This document shows positions 35,313 to 46,052 of a stretch of 64,000 bases of DNA, one piece after another. How positions within the stretch are numbered: the stretch's first letter is position 1; each line of letters starts with the position of its first letter. This DNA is from Okeania hirsuta (GTDB lineage: Bacteria; Cyanobacteriota; Cyanobacteriia; Cyanobacteriales; Microcoleaceae). The position numbers and the translations under genes are program-made. The notes below the pieces were generated by a model. It worked only from the letters and a program-made list of their open reading frames with translations. It had not been told where the DNA came from and did no database searches. The stretch spans positions 32,421-96,420 of the forward strand of contig NZ_RCBY01000003.1 of assembly GCF_003838195.1 (NCBI RefSeq). Direction: 5' to 3'.

Positions 35313-38300
35313 ATGACCCCAAAGACCGAAACACAAATTAATTATTTCCGAGAATGGACTAATAGCTGTGTCGATGACCAATTAATACACCTTAATGTTA
35401 TCCCTTTAGAAGGACAACGGCCTTATGAATTTTTGTTTTATTCTGATGCTATTCCTAGACGAAATGATGGCCGAGTAACTAGCCAAATATTAAAGCGATA
35501 CCGACACATTGAAGAAGGTGGATGGTGGTGTTCGGGAATTGATTTACTTACAGGAGAAGAGGACCTTTGGGGTTGTTTTAAACCTAGTCAACCACGTCAC
35601 AGTTATGACCAAAAAAAGTTAATTAAATACGAACATCCTCCGAAAACTCCCACCAGTTTATTTGCCCTAAAAATACCCCTACATTTGTGGCATCAAATTG
35701 CTAGTCGTTATCAAATAGAAATTCTGCCAGAAGATATTAATAATAATCAACCAGACTTTGGTTTTTGGCAGTGGTTTATCGCCCATCCTCAAATACCTTT
35801 ATGTATTACTGAAGGAGCAAAAAAAACAGGTGCTTTATTAACAGGTGGTTATGTAGCGATCGCCTTACCAGGAATTTTTGGTGGATATCGAGTTATTAGA
35901 GATGAATATGGCAACCGTATTGGTAGATCAAATTTAATTCCTCAGTTAGAAAAGCTGGTAAATAATCATCGAGAAATTTATATTGCGTTTGACCAAGATA
36001 CTAAACCTAAAACTATTAAAAATGTTAATGCTGCTATTAGACAAACTGGATATTTACTCACAAGAAAAGGATGTAATGTTAAAGTTATTTCCTGGAATCC
36101 AGAATTAGGAAAAGGAGTTGACGATTTAATAGCAAATCATGGGCAAAGTGTGTTTGATGAAGCTTATCAAAACGCATTACCTTTAGAACTTTGGAAGGCT
36201 AAATCATTTAGCCAACTCACATATCCTGTAAATATTAGAGTTAATAGTCGTTATCTTTCCGAACAACATATTTTAGGTTCTATCAGCAGTAATAATTTAC
36301 AAAAGTTAGATAATCTTGACCTAGCCTATAGCACTGATTTTCCGGCAAAATTAGTAGGAATTAAATCTGCTAAGGGCACTGGAAAAACTAAGTTATTAGA
36401 GAAAATTGTCAGTGAAGCTGTAGCTCGCAGTCAAAAGGTTTTAGTTATTGGTCATAGAGTACAGTTAGTACAAGAGTTATGTCAACGTTTTGGACTAAAA
36501 TATATTACAGAAGTAGATAAAAAATCCGATAATAAATTATTAGGTATTGGTTTATGTATTGATTCCCTACATCCTAATTCTCAGGCTAGTTTTAATCCGG
36601 AAAATTGGTCGAATGGAGTGGTAATTATTGATGAAATAGAACAGGTAATTTGGCATGGTTTAAATTCTAATACTTGTCGGCAAAACCGAGTAGAAATTCT
36701 CAGGTCTTTCAAAACATTAATGCAAAATGTTTTAGGAGGTGTCGGTCAGGTATTTATAGCTGATGCTGACTTAAGCGATATTTCAATAGATTATCTACAA
36801 GCTTTAGCAGGAGTAAAATTAGAACCTTTTATTATTCAAAATGATTGGCTACCAGGAGAAAAAGAAGCTTGGCAAGTTTTTAATTATCCAGAAACTACTC
36901 CCAAAAGATTAATAGCAGATTTACACAAACATATCCGTGAAGGTGGCAAACCAATGGTGTGTTTGTCAGCACAAAAAATTACCAGTAAATGGGGAACCCG
37001 TGCTTTAGAAGCTTATCTAAAAAAACAGTTTCCTGACTTAAAAATCCTCAGAATAGATTCAGAATCTTTAGCAGAACCTAATCATCCTGCTTATGGTTGT
37101 ATTAAATCATTAAATCAAGTATTGCCACAATATGATATTGTCTTAGCTTCTCCCTCCATTGAAACAGGAATTAGTATTGATATTCAAGGTCATTTCACTT
37201 CAGTTTGGGCTATTGCTCAAGGAGTACAAGGAGCAACTTCAGTTTGTCAATCTTTGGGTAGAGTTCGTGAGAATATTCCCAGATATTTATGGGTAGCAAA
37301 TTCTGGTTTTAATCAAGTTGGTAATGGTTCGACTTCTATTACTTCTTTGCTCAATTCCGAACAACGTCTGACTCAACTCAATATTAGACTATTACAACAA
37401 TCAGATTTTGATAGTTTGGACGATATAGAAACAGGTTTTCAAGCAGAATCTTTTTTGTGTTGGGCAAAAATAGCGGTTCGTTTCAATGCAGGAATGAATC
37501 AATATCGAGAGTCTATTTTAGAAGCTTTGCGAGTCGAAGGACATCATATTATCGAAGCTTCCCCAGAAGTTTTAGCTAATAATTTAGAAGCCAAAAAATC
37601 ATCAGAAACACTTACAGAAATTAATGATTTACAGGAAGCGATCGCTACTGTAATTAAGCAAAATTATCAGACAGAATGTGAGGCGATCGCTACTGCCAGA
37701 AATATTAGTTTAACCGAGTATCAAAAACTCAAAAAGCGATTATCCAAAACCAGCAAACAACAACGGGAACAACGAAAATTTGAATTAATGTTGCGTTATA
37801 GTATTCCCATAACTTCTGAATTGGTAGAAAAAGATGATGCTGGATGGTATCAACAGTTGCAACTACATTATTTTATGACCGTAGGACGACAATACTTAGT
37901 AGCACGAGATGCTGAGGTAGCGAAAACAATTTTGGAGTTAGGCAAGGGAAATATTTTCATACCTGATTTTAACGATCGCTTACTGGGTGCAACCATCGGG
38001 GTGATGGAATTATTGAAAATACCGCTATTGTTGAAAGATAAGCAACGGGAGTTGAAAAATATTGATGAAGATTTGCAATTGTTGGCCAAGACCGCTTTAG
38101 CAAACCGAGCAGCAATTAAAACTATAGTCGGGATAGGGTTGGCGGTAAATTCTAGTCCGATTACAATAGTGCGGCGTTTTTTGGATAAAATTGGTTATAG
38201 TTTGGAGTGTTTGCGTACAGAAACTCACCAGAAAAAGCGATTGCGAATTTATCGTATTGTTAATCCTGATGATGGCAGGTTTGAGGTATTTCAGCAATGG

Positions 38301-38342
38301 TTAAGTGCTAGTCATACTAAATCTTGTAAAGACGGAGTTTAA
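35313..38342 (+). CDS. CyRepA1-type plasmid replication protein
   Basis: 1009 aa, intact. Residues about 50-290 form a DUF3854 (TOPRIM-like) primase-type domain (CITEGAKKTGALLTGGYVAI, IYIAFDQDTKPKT). About 345-690 form a helicase: Walker A SAKGTGKTKLLEK near 350, Walker B VVIIDEIEQVIWHG near 437-450, motifs IVLASPSIETGISIDIQ and QSLGRVRENIPRYLW. The C-terminus is coiled and basic. Proteins of this architecture start replication of cyanobacterial plasmids. Hydrogenase and amino-acid genes around it speak for a chromosome, so it is probably from an integrated plasmid. No partition gene or clear origin is seen next to it. Base composition is like its neighbours. Confidence 0.88.
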   Translation: MTPKTETQINYFREWTNSCVDDQLIHLNVIPLEGQRPYEFLFYSDAIPRRNDGRVTSQILKRYRHIEEGGWWCSGIDLLTGEEDLWGCFKPSQPRHSYDQKKLIKYEHPPKTPTSLFALKIPLHLWHQIASRYQIEILPEDINNNQPDFGFWQWFIAHPQIPLCITEGAKKTGALLTGGYVAIALPGIFGGYRVIRDEYGNRIGRSNLIPQLEKLVNNHREIYIAFDQDTKPKTIKNVNAAIRQTGYLLTRKGCNVKVISWNPELGKGVDDLIANHGQSVFDEAYQNALPLELWKAKSFSQLTYPVNIRVNSRYLSEQHILGSISSNNLQKLDNLDLAYSTDFPAKLVGIKSAKGTGKTKLLEKIVSEAVARSQKVLVIGHRVQLVQELCQRFGLKYITEVDKKSDNKLLGIGLCIDSLHPNSQASFNPENWSNGVVIIDEIEQVIWHGLNSNTCRQNRVEILRSFKTLMQNVLGGVGQVFIADADLSDISIDYLQALAGVKLEPFIIQNDWLPGEKEAWQVFNYPETTPKRLIADLHKHIREGGKPMVCLSAQKITSKWGTRALEAYLKKQFPDLKILRIDSESLAEPNHPAYGCIKSLNQVLPQYDIVLASPSIETGISIDIQGHFTSVWAIAQGVQGATSVCQSLGRVRENIPRYLWVANSGFNQVGNGSTSITSLLNSEQRLTQLNIRLLQQSDFDSLDDIETGFQAESFLCWAKIAVRFNAGMNQYRESILEALRVEGHHIIEASPEVLANNLEAKKSSETLTEINDLQEAIATVIKQNYQTECEAIATARNISLTEYQKLKKRLSKTSKQQREQRKFELMLRYSIPITSELVEKDDAGWYQQLQLHYFMTVGRQYLVARDAEVAKTILELGKGNIFIPDFNDRLLGATIGVMELLKIPLLLKDKQRELKNIDEDLQLLAKTALANRAAIKTIVGIGLAVNSSPITIVRRFLDKIGYSLECLRTETHQKKRLRIYRIVNPDDGRFEVFQQWLSASHTKSCKDGV

Positions 38343-38730
38343 ATAAAATGGTAATCCTGCTCGCGTAATGGTATACAGCAAAAAGTAATACCAGGCACGG
38401 GAGCAAGATGTTCCCACTGTTCTCATAATAAACATTGCCGGATAATGTACGACTACCAATAAAACTTTTATTGTGCGAGCATCTTGCTCGCCACGGGTGT
38501 ACCTCATCCTTGATAAAATTTCTAATATAGCAGAAGGAAGAAGGCTTTAATTATCTAGCCCACATTCCGCACCACAAAATGTAGCAACCGAAGAAGGAGT
38601 CACGAGACAACCCACCCCTCGCCCCTCCCAGGAGGGGAAAACAGGAGACAGAATTTTAGAAGAAAATTATAGCTGCCGTGATTGAGTCATCATCAGAGCA
38701 AGTATTTATGCGTAAATTTTTTACTAGTGG
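38343..38730. repeat. Palindromic DNA after the rep gene
   Basis: GGGAGCAAGATGTTCCCAC near 38399 and GCGAGCATCTTGCTCGCC near 38480 are hairpin words also found near 20128 and 23686. A CCTCCCAGGAGGGG hairpin lies at 38624-38638. I see no iteron array or origin, and no gene. Confidence 0.5.
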
Positions 38731-40401
38731 GACTTACACAACTTAACTGGCCAAATTAGACTATAATGCTTGTAAATCAATAATTTTACGTCGAAGCGAT
38801 CGCAAGGAACGAAAGAAACAACCCCTACTGCAATGCCCCCTTGCTTTGAAAGGTGGTGTCAACAGTTTGATGATTGTGGGAAAAACCCACCCCAAAAAAC
38901 AGGATTCCGCCACTATTTGGGTGGATTACTAGGGGAAAGTGAAAGGAAAAACATATCTCAAATGGCCAATAACTCCATTGGAGTAGTTTATAATCGCCGA
39001 CATCATTTCATAGCAGATTCTCATAATCGAGCCTAGTAAAATCAATGTTAGCGAAGCTTTGCGTTAGCAAACGTCGTCTAGAAATAATTAACAAACGTTC
39101 TCAAACCAAATTCAAGAAAGGGTAAGGGTTGATTTTAGACGATTCTGGACACCGAAACAGCGCACCGCCTGCGCCGAGGTTTCCTCGGCGTCAAGACGGA
39201 GCAAGAAGCGGTAATTTTACATCTGGAGTAGGACGACAATACATAGGAGAAATTGGTAAAACAGACAATGAAATAGTAACTGTAACAACTCATCCGATAC
39301 GATGGTAAAAAAAGTTTCCCTTTAGATATTGAATTATATCAACATTCCAGCTCTTTACCAGAAGGAAAAAATGACAAACTATTTCAGAAAAAGCCAGATA
39401 TAGGAATAGAGCTAATAGACCGCAGTCTCAGTAGAGGCCATAGTCAGGAAAAAGTTTTAATTGATGCTGGTTATGGCAATAACACAAGATTTATGAACCA
39501 ACTTGAAGAAAAGGAATGAAAATATCTAGGAGGAATCGCCAAAAACCGTTTGCGTAGCATTCCGTAGGAAAAAATAGTAGTTAGACAAAAATCCCAATCA
39601 GAAACAGAAATTAGAAGAGATGAATGGGCAAAAAGCATCCGAATAGAGGAATTTGAGGGAGTTATATTAACTGTAGACACAACCAAAAAACTTTGGGTGA
39701 TGACATTTAGAGCATCAACTTCACGCCTTTTTGGAGAAAGAACATTTGCTATCGTTATCAATGCTAGTTCTATAGAAGAGGCCACAGAAATTGATAATTT
39801 TATGACCAATGTCGAGCCATCAAAAGTAACATCTGAGTGGATAGTAAATAGCTACTCAAACAGAAATTGGATAGAAGTTTTTTACCGATAAGCAATGATG
39901 ATGGTGAGGATTAACAGAATATCAAGTAAGAGATAAATGGAGTCTAGAACGCCATTTTATTTTGGTATTTTGTGCTGATACTTTGATCATTTGGCATCAA
40001 CTAACTGGAGGATTACAAAGACAATGGGCCAATCAACCTTTAAAGACATTTACTGATGCAATGGTACGCTTTTCGTACAGCTATGTCTTTCCGTTTTTTT
40101 GATTGGTTGACTAATAACCGTGACGTATTTACCTCTCACAGAGAGAGTTTGGGCTATATTTGGGCTGAAGATGAGAAGTGTAAACTTCGCCAAAAGTCTT
40201 ATATAATATCGCTTTTCGCAATTAAAGATTAAATTCATCAAACTACTGGAATCGAAGTATAGTAAGTAATTTAGCCCCTTAATATTTACTTGATTTCGGC
40301 AGCTCTAAAATTTTGTGTAAGTCCCGTAGCGAGCGCTTCGACGTAAAATTATTGATTTACAAGCATTATAGTCTAATTTTACCAGTTAAGTTGTGTAAGT
40401 C
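38731..40401. mobile_element. IS701-like element between about 70-bp inverted arms
   Basis: GACTTACACAACTTAACTGG starts at 38731 and its inverse ends at 40401. The arms stay matched for about 69 bp (through AAATCAATAATTTTACGTCG and AAGCG) with only a two-base difference. Such long arms are not typical of IS701 ends, so the dead transposase copy may be carried inside a separate fold-back element. A second GGGACTTACACAAAAT word occurs inside the right arm. No target duplication recognised. Confidence 0.75.
38833..40180 (+). pseudogene. IS701-family transposase, degraded copy 2
   Basis: The N-terminus MPPCFERWCQQFDDCG and FRHYLGGLLGESERKNISQM is intact for 60 codons, then frames alternate: LDDSGHRNS, TSGVGRQYIGEIGKTDNEIV, VLIDAGYGNNTRFMNQLEEK, FAIVINASSIEEATEIDNFM and SYSNRNWIEVFYR. 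Three dispersed palindromes sit inside it: one near 39048-39078 (GTTAGCGAAGCTTTGCG), one after DDSGHRNS (about 39163-39208) with hairpin GCCGAGGTTTCCTCGGC, and one at about 39547-39568 (TTTGCGTAGCATTCCGTAGG) that brings a stop codon. The second is at the same codon as in copy 1 at 3.9 kb, but its loop is inverted. Confidence 0.85.
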
Positions 40402-40737
40402 TCATTAGGAAGATCGATGAACGAAAAAAGTATTGAGATGATTTGCATAGTATAAATACCTACCAAGCTACAGATTCATATACTACTTTTAATGATACGC
40501 TCTTGAAGTTCCGAATGTGGGATCTAGGATAGACGGAAGTAAGGAAGAAAGAAAAATCTGCCTTGTCTGAGTTTTAAGCTTCGGAAGGGTCAGTTATATC
40601 ATGTCCGGATAATTAGCGATCAAAAAACTTTCTCCTTCTCCTCCTCTTTTTTCATTCTTGATTCCCTCCTGACTCGGTCCTTCCCCTCCTGGGAGGGGGA
40701 AGGGCGAGGGGTGGGTTGACTCCTAACTCCTGACTCC
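40402..40737. repeat. Intergenic with MITE family D left end
   Basis: TATATCATGTCCGGATAATT at 40597 opens a family D copy whose right end is lacking; it runs through the CCTCCTGGGAGGGG hairpin (40686-40699) and GACTCCT heptamers to the 3' end of the transglycosylase gene. No gene. Confidence 0.6.
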
Positions 40738-42903
40738 TTATTTTTTATGTTTAGCGTAATGTCTCTCCATTAACTGAGCAACTTCAGGATTATAAATTTG
40801 CAAATAATTCCAATAATTTTCAAAGACAGACTCCACATAACCCCTGGTTTCAGGATAAGGAATTTTCTCCACAAAAGCATCAGCATCATTAAATCCAAAG
40901 CGCTTTAACCAACTACTCACAGCATTCGGTCCAGCATTATAACTCGCCACTGCTAACATCGAATTATCCTTGTACTCTTGATGAGTAAAATCTAAGTAAT
41001 AAGTACCTAGATTAACATTATCATTCACATTCTCTAAATCATAGCTCACAAGATTAATATTCTTAGCTGCCTCCTTACCCGTTTCTGGCATAACTTGCAT
41101 TAACCCCGTAGCACCAACTACCGATTTTATCTTCGGCATAAAACGAGATTCTTGACGAATTAAAGCAGTAACTAACACAGTATTTAACTGTCGTTTGTTA
41201 GACCATTTCACAATAGTTTCCAAATAAGGAAAAGGATACAAAGTTTGCCAATAAGTAGGCTTTTCCTTTAATGCTTTATACTCAGCTATCTCCTCTGGTT
41301 TTTCCCGTTTGCTCAAGCTAGTAAGCATCCAAATACCATCTAAATTATCTCCTATACCAATCCTTAACACACCATCAGTATACTGTTGAGCAACAGTTGG
41401 ACTCATCCGGTATTCAAATTCTACCTGCCATTGTTTCCAAGCATCCCGGTCTTGACCGATCTGATATAGTTCTCGCAATGTGTCAGAACCAAAAGGCAGC
41501 GGATCTCGCTTTTTAGTATGTACAACCTTTGGAGATAGAGAACGAACAGTAATAAAATCACCCACAGGCCAACCCAACATCACCGCCGATCGCCAAGCAT
41601 AGTAAGAGTGGGGGTAGCGTAAAATCATATACTCGAAAGCCTTTTTAGCATCCTCTGTCTGCCCAAGTTGCTGTGCCCACTTACCTACCCAGAATCCTGC
41701 TTGTGGTGCTAACTCACTATCAGGATTATTCGCAGTTAACTCTTGTGCCCACTTCCAAGCCACTTGTAAATTGCCCCCCTCAGCAGCTTTTTCGGCCAAC
41801 TCCCAGCGTAATTTAGCAGCCGCATCAGAATTCTTATACTCACTCAACAACTGTTGACGTACCTGTGAAGCTGACTTAGCAGACTCCAGTTGATCGAGTA
41901 ACTTAGACTTATCAAGCATAGCTTCGGCAGCATGGCTAGGAAAATTAGCAATTACCCTGTCGAGATAAACTATTGCTTCTTTTGGATCGACCAGTCTCGA
42001 CAAACGAATCAAACCCAAAGCTGTATCTTCTCCCCCATCGGGAAACTGACTAATTAATGTTTTGTAAGCTTCGCGGGACTCCTTAGTTTTTCTCCCTAAC
42101 CATAAACCCCTAGCATAACGATATAGATTTTTGGGTGTTTTGGGTGCTTTCTGATATGCCAGGCCACCTGTAGGATAATCCTGCTTTTCCCAATATCCAA
42201 AAGCAATCATTTCCCAATCTTCAGGAGTTAACTGGGAGGCATATTTTGTTCTCAGTTGTTCCAATACTGTTCCATATTCGGGCACATGAAAACCATATTT
42301 AGCAATGAGCAATAACAATTGAGGTTGATTAGGATTTTGCTTCAGTTTTTCTTGAGCAATTTTTACTGTAGTGGGGTGAGCGGGAAATTTAGCGATCGCT
42401 TCATCCCAATATTCCGGCGTTTGTTTTCCTAGGACATACAAAGCTTCTGCCACCACTGGTTCTTCTGGATAGGTTGCTAATAATTCTGACCAAGCTTTTT
42501 GTGCTTTCTCAACATCCCCGGTTAATTCATAAGCTTGCGCCCGTTTTAAGAACGCATATGGTGCTAGAACTGTATATTCTTGGTCTAAATTCTTAAGTTG
42601 AGCGATCGCCGACTCTACTTCTCCCTGTTGCATTAAATCATTAGCTAGCATATAACGTGCCCTACTGCTATTTAGAGATTTTCCTGTCTCAATAGCATCT
42701 TCCAGTTTACTCCTTCGTTGCTGGGGTGGAAGTGATACAAAATTTGTTACATCTAGCTCCGGGTTGAGCTTCTGATTTTGGATTGTGTTTTGAGAGATAC
42801 TTTTGTTATTGTTTGTCAGTTCTGGTAGAAAAATTCCTAGTAACAAAGCACTGATAGAAACGCCGATCAGTATAGAAACTTTTGTTATATTTTGCTTTAG
42901 CAT
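40738..42903 (-). CDS. Lytic murein transglycosylase (Slt70-like)
   Basis: 721 aa. Residues 9-28 are an N-terminal membrane anchor or signal (VSILIGVSISALLLGIFLPE). About 60-500 is a helical TPR-like superhelix. The C-terminal SLT domain (about 570-700) has the catalytic Glu585 in ALIRQESRF, then VGATGLMQVMPETG, the NVNLGTYYL motif and AVASYNAGPNAVSSWLKRFG. It cleaves peptidoglycan glycans, forming 1,6-anhydro ends, in the periplasm. It stands alone between long repeat-rich spacers; the 3' end adjoins a family D repeat. Confidence 0.95.
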   Translation of the reverse strand: MLKQNITKVSILIGVSISALLLGIFLPELTNNNKSISQNTIQNQKLNPELDVTNFVSLPPQQRRSKLEDAIETGKSLNSSRARYMLANDLMQQGEVESAIAQLKNLDQEYTVLAPYAFLKRAQAYELTGDVEKAQKAWSELLATYPEEPVVAEALYVLGKQTPEYWDEAIAKFPAHPTTVKIAQEKLKQNPNQPQLLLLIAKYGFHVPEYGTVLEQLRTKYASQLTPEDWEMIAFGYWEKQDYPTGGLAYQKAPKTPKNLYRYARGLWLGRKTKESREAYKTLISQFPDGGEDTALGLIRLSRLVDPKEAIVYLDRVIANFPSHAAEAMLDKSKLLDQLESAKSASQVRQQLLSEYKNSDAAAKLRWELAEKAAEGGNLQVAWKWAQELTANNPDSELAPQAGFWVGKWAQQLGQTEDAKKAFEYMILRYPHSYYAWRSAVMLGWPVGDFITVRSLSPKVVHTKKRDPLPFGSDTLRELYQIGQDRDAWKQWQVEFEYRMSPTVAQQYTDGVLRIGIGDNLDGIWMLTSLSKREKPEEIAEYKALKEKPTYWQTLYPFPYLETIVKWSNKRQLNTVLVTALIRQESRFMPKIKSVVGATGLMQVMPETGKEAAKNINLVSYDLENVNDNVNLGTYYLDFTHQEYKDNSMLAVASYNAGPNAVSSWLKRFGFNDADAFVEKIPYPETRGYVESVFENYWNYLQIYNPEVAQLMERHYAKHKK

Positions 42904-44026
42904 TTACTTATTGTCAGTTAATTAATTTTAAATTAGTTTTAGGTTTATACGAATTTGATAAATGTTTGCTACAAATGACTAGCCTTTTTATTAGGAGTCA
43001 GGAGTCAGAATAAATTGCTTCAACACCAGTTTTTAGGTCTGAAATTCTCTTTTTTTATCAAAGGGACATCTCCTGTCAAGTCTTTTAATCACACTTATTA
43101 TTCGTAACATTCTTTTTTTCAAAATGGTATATGATGGATGTCTAGGAAATCAAGTTATACCATTTTTATAAATGTTTGCTACAAATATTTAAGGTGTTTG
43201 GCATGGTATAAATTTTTTTTTTATATCATGTCCGTTTAATTAGTTATAAAAAACTTTCTTCTCCTGTTCCTTCTTCCTCCCTCCTGACTTGGTCGTCCTG
43301 ACAGGGTTGAGCAATGGACTTTCATCAAAATTTTGACTTAGCCCCTATTAGTAATCATATCTTGGATTATTTTCTTTAGTGACCTACACATTTTCTTATT
43401 AGTTTCCGGATTGAATCTATTTTTATGCTTAATATAAGGCGTTGCTGATTTGTCCCTCGGTAACTCTTTGTTTATCTATCGATATGTTCTATTTTACATA
43501 GAGAAAAATTTATATATACTTCTGCCTAACAAGCATAGTATATCTAAAATTAATAATAGATAACTTATTGTTGGAAACTAAAAATATTCTTACATATAAA
43601 AAAATATTTACTAGGAGAAAATCAACTTAATATGAATTAAGAATAATATAACTACAGTTTAAAACTATGAATATTACATTTTCAAGTATTACGTAAAAAC
43701 AAATATTAATTTTTCGATATGATGTTGCATTTTTATCTAAAAGATATAAACTTTGAGCATTATCTATGAGTAAAATGATACCTATTTAAAAGGGATTAGT
43801 ATTTAGGAACTAGCTGATACCTAAAAAACCATTCCCAGTTTCAACGATCTCTTTTCTGATTATTGAAATCTATTCCCAAAATTAAGGTATATTAAGGTAA
43901 GTATTCAGGAGGAAATGCTGACATATTAACTTAATCAAAAAAATAATTAAAAAAGTAATTATCCGAGTTTGAACTCAAAAAAACGATTAAGATCATTTAC
44001 CAATTACCAGTTAAAAGGAAATCAAG
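42904..44026. other. 1.1-kb intergenic, repeats only
   Basis: Holds a TTTGATAAATGTTTGCTACA element (42953-42972; also near 43168, 49207, 52417 and, reversed, 47195), GGAGTCA heptamers near 42995, a family D left end TATATCATGTCCGTTTAATT at 43225, and AT-rich DNA upstream of the aminopeptidase gene. No gene or RNA recognised. The pepA start has AAAAGGAAATC 8 bases upstream. Confidence 0.5.
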
Positions 44027-45499
44027 ATGGAAATTAGAGCAATCAATACACCTCTGTTAGAATGGACCGGAGATGCCTTAGCCATTGGTTTATTTGAAGA
44101 TACCAATAGCATATTAACCGGGGATATGGCCTATTTGAATGAAAAGCTGACTGACACTTTATCTGAACTAATCGAAGAAACAGAATTTAAGGGTAAAGTC
44201 AACAGCAGTGCCTCGACTCGTGTGGGCAGCAAAAAATCCATCCGTAAAATTATTATAGTGGGCTTGGGTAAATCGGAAGAGTTAAAATTAGAAACTCTGC
44301 GCCAAGCAGCAGCAACTTGTGGACGCTTGGCAAAAAAGGAGAGGTGCAAAACTCTAGGCATTAGCTTGCCAATATGTGACAATGCTGAAGCAACAACTAC
44401 AGCCATCACAGAAGGCATTGAGTTAGTCCTCCATCAAGATAATCGCTTTAAATCTCAACTGGAAGATCAAGGGCCAGATGTAGAAAAAGTAGAGTTAATC
44501 GGTTTAGCTGGCTCTGATGAAGCGATCGCCCGTGCCCAGAAAATCTGTTCTGGGGTGATCCTAGCCAGGGAACTTGTAGCAGCACCTGCTAATTCTTGTA
44601 CCCCAATAACTATGGCTGAAACTGCTGAAGCTTTGGCTAAAGAATTTGGGCTAACTATAGAAATTTTAGAACAAGAAGATTGTGAAAAATTAGGCATGGG
44701 AGCTTTCCTGGGAGTTGCTAAAGCTTCCGATATTCCACCAAAATTTATTCATATCACCTACAAACCAGAAGGTACTCCTCGTAAAAAGTTAGCAATAGTT
44801 GGGAAAGGCTTAACTTTTGACTCTGGTGGCTTAAACTTAAAGCCTTCTGGTAGTGGTATTGAAATAATGAAAGTTGATATGGGTGGAGCTGGTACAACTT
44901 TTGGTACTGTGAAGGCGATCGCTCAGTTAAAACCAGATGTGGAAGTTCACTTTATTAGCGCTGTCACTGAAAATATGGTTAGTGGCCACGCCATGCACCC
45001 TGGAGACTTCCTCACTGCTTCTAATGGTAAAACTATTGAGGTTAACAATACGGATGCAGAGGGGCGTTTAACTTTGGCCGATGCTTTAGTTTTTGCCGAT
45101 AAATTAGGAGTAGATGCGATCGTTGACTTAGCTACTCTCACAGGTGCTTGTGTTGTGGCATTGGGTAATGATATTGCTGGTTTATGGAGTCCTAATGATG
45201 ATTTAGCGGGGCAACTGGCGGCAGCAGCAGAAAGTGCTGGTGAGAAACTATGGCGGATGCCTTTGGAGGAGAAATACTTTGAGGGGTTGAAAGCTATGCA
45301 CGCTGATATGAAAAATACTGGACCTCGTCCTGGTGGTGCTATTACTGCTGCTTTATTTTTGAAGCAGTTTGTTAAAGATACACCTTGGGCGCATTTGGAT
45401 GTTGCTGGTCCTGTATGGATAGATGCTGAGAATGGTTACAATAATGCTGGGGCAACTGGTTATGGCGTTCGGACTCTGGTAAATTGGGTTTTGAGTTAG
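44027..45499 (+). CDS. pepA: Leucyl aminopeptidase (M17)
   Basis: 490 aa, full length. The C-terminal catalytic part has the two-zinc site: [20 protein letters not shown] (Lys and Asp), [14 protein letters not shown] and the family signature [15 protein letters not shown], then [14 protein letters not shown]. The N-terminal part (about 1-165) is the usual regulatory alpha/beta domain. It removes N-terminal residues, mainly leucine, in peptide turnover in the cytoplasm; hexameric in the family. AAAGGAAATC precedes the ATG. Monocistronic; repeats lie on both sides. Confidence 0.96.
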   Translation: MEIRAINTPLLEWTGDALAIGLFEDTNSILTGDMAYLNEKLTDTLSELIEETEFKGKVNSSASTRVGSKKSIRKIIIVGLGKSEELKLETLRQAAATCGRLAKKERCKTLGISLPICDNAEATTTAITEGIELVLHQDNRFKSQLEDQGPDVEKVELIGLAGSDEAIARAQKICSGVILARELVAAPANSCTPITMAETAEALAKEFGLTIEILEQEDCEKLGMGAFLGVAKASDIPPKFIHITYKPEGTPRKKLAIVGKGLTFDSGGLNLKPSGSGIEIMKVDMGGAGTTFGTVKAIAQLKPDVEVHFISAVTENMVSGHAMHPGDFLTASNGKTIEVNNTDAEGRLTLADALVFADKLGVDAIVDLATLTGACVVALGNDIAGLWSPNDDLAGQLAAAAESAGEKLWRMPLEEKYFEGLKAMHADMKNTGPRPGGAITAALFLKQFVKDTPWAHLDVAGPVWIDAENGYNNAGATGYGVRTLVNWVLS

Positions 45500-46052
45500 A
45501 AATTAGTCAAGTGTGTAACTTTTTTTAGGTTATTGAGAAAGGAGTCAGTAGTTCAGGAGTCAGAAATTGACGTTGCTGAATGATTATGATTTTTAGGCTT
45601 TGGTGAATTATCCTGATGATTTTTGTGCTTAGGGAATAGGTTGGATGTAGGGACGTTGCGTGCAAACTCCGTAATGATTAGTTCGTTCCTTGATTATGCA
45701 ACACCCAAATATCTTAATTCATAGTTTGATTCACCAACGCCGATTTTTAGTAGTCAGTTTCTGGTTTTTTGAGTAGGTTGCTTGATGGTGGTTTTGATGA
45801 AGTTTTGCTATCTAGGTCTCTGCTTTTAAGGGGATAAAAAAAAGAGAATTCCGTATTTTCGTAGCCTCCTTATTGCAGAGGTACTGATAACTGATAATTG
45901 ATAACATAAATGACCAGTTCCTCAGTAGGCAACTGGTTTAGTCTTTCTCTATCTTGTTCTAGTGGCTGGTTTTTGTTCATGGATGCGATTTTCTACCCTA
46001 TTGTCTCTTTTGTCAATACTCCTCCACCTGAATCCTTACGAATAAATAAACT
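45500..46052. other. Intergenic, no gene seen
   Basis: GGAGTCA heptamers near 45540-45560, a GATTTTTAGGCTTTGGTGAAT direct-repeat-like pair, and TGATAACTGATAAT words at 45888-45905. No coding potential recognised on either strand. Confidence 0.4.

Noticed and set aside
38343..38730. Plasmid origin with iterons after the CyRepA1 gene
   Set aside because: Only dispersed hairpins that also occur elsewhere are present; no direct-repeat iterons.
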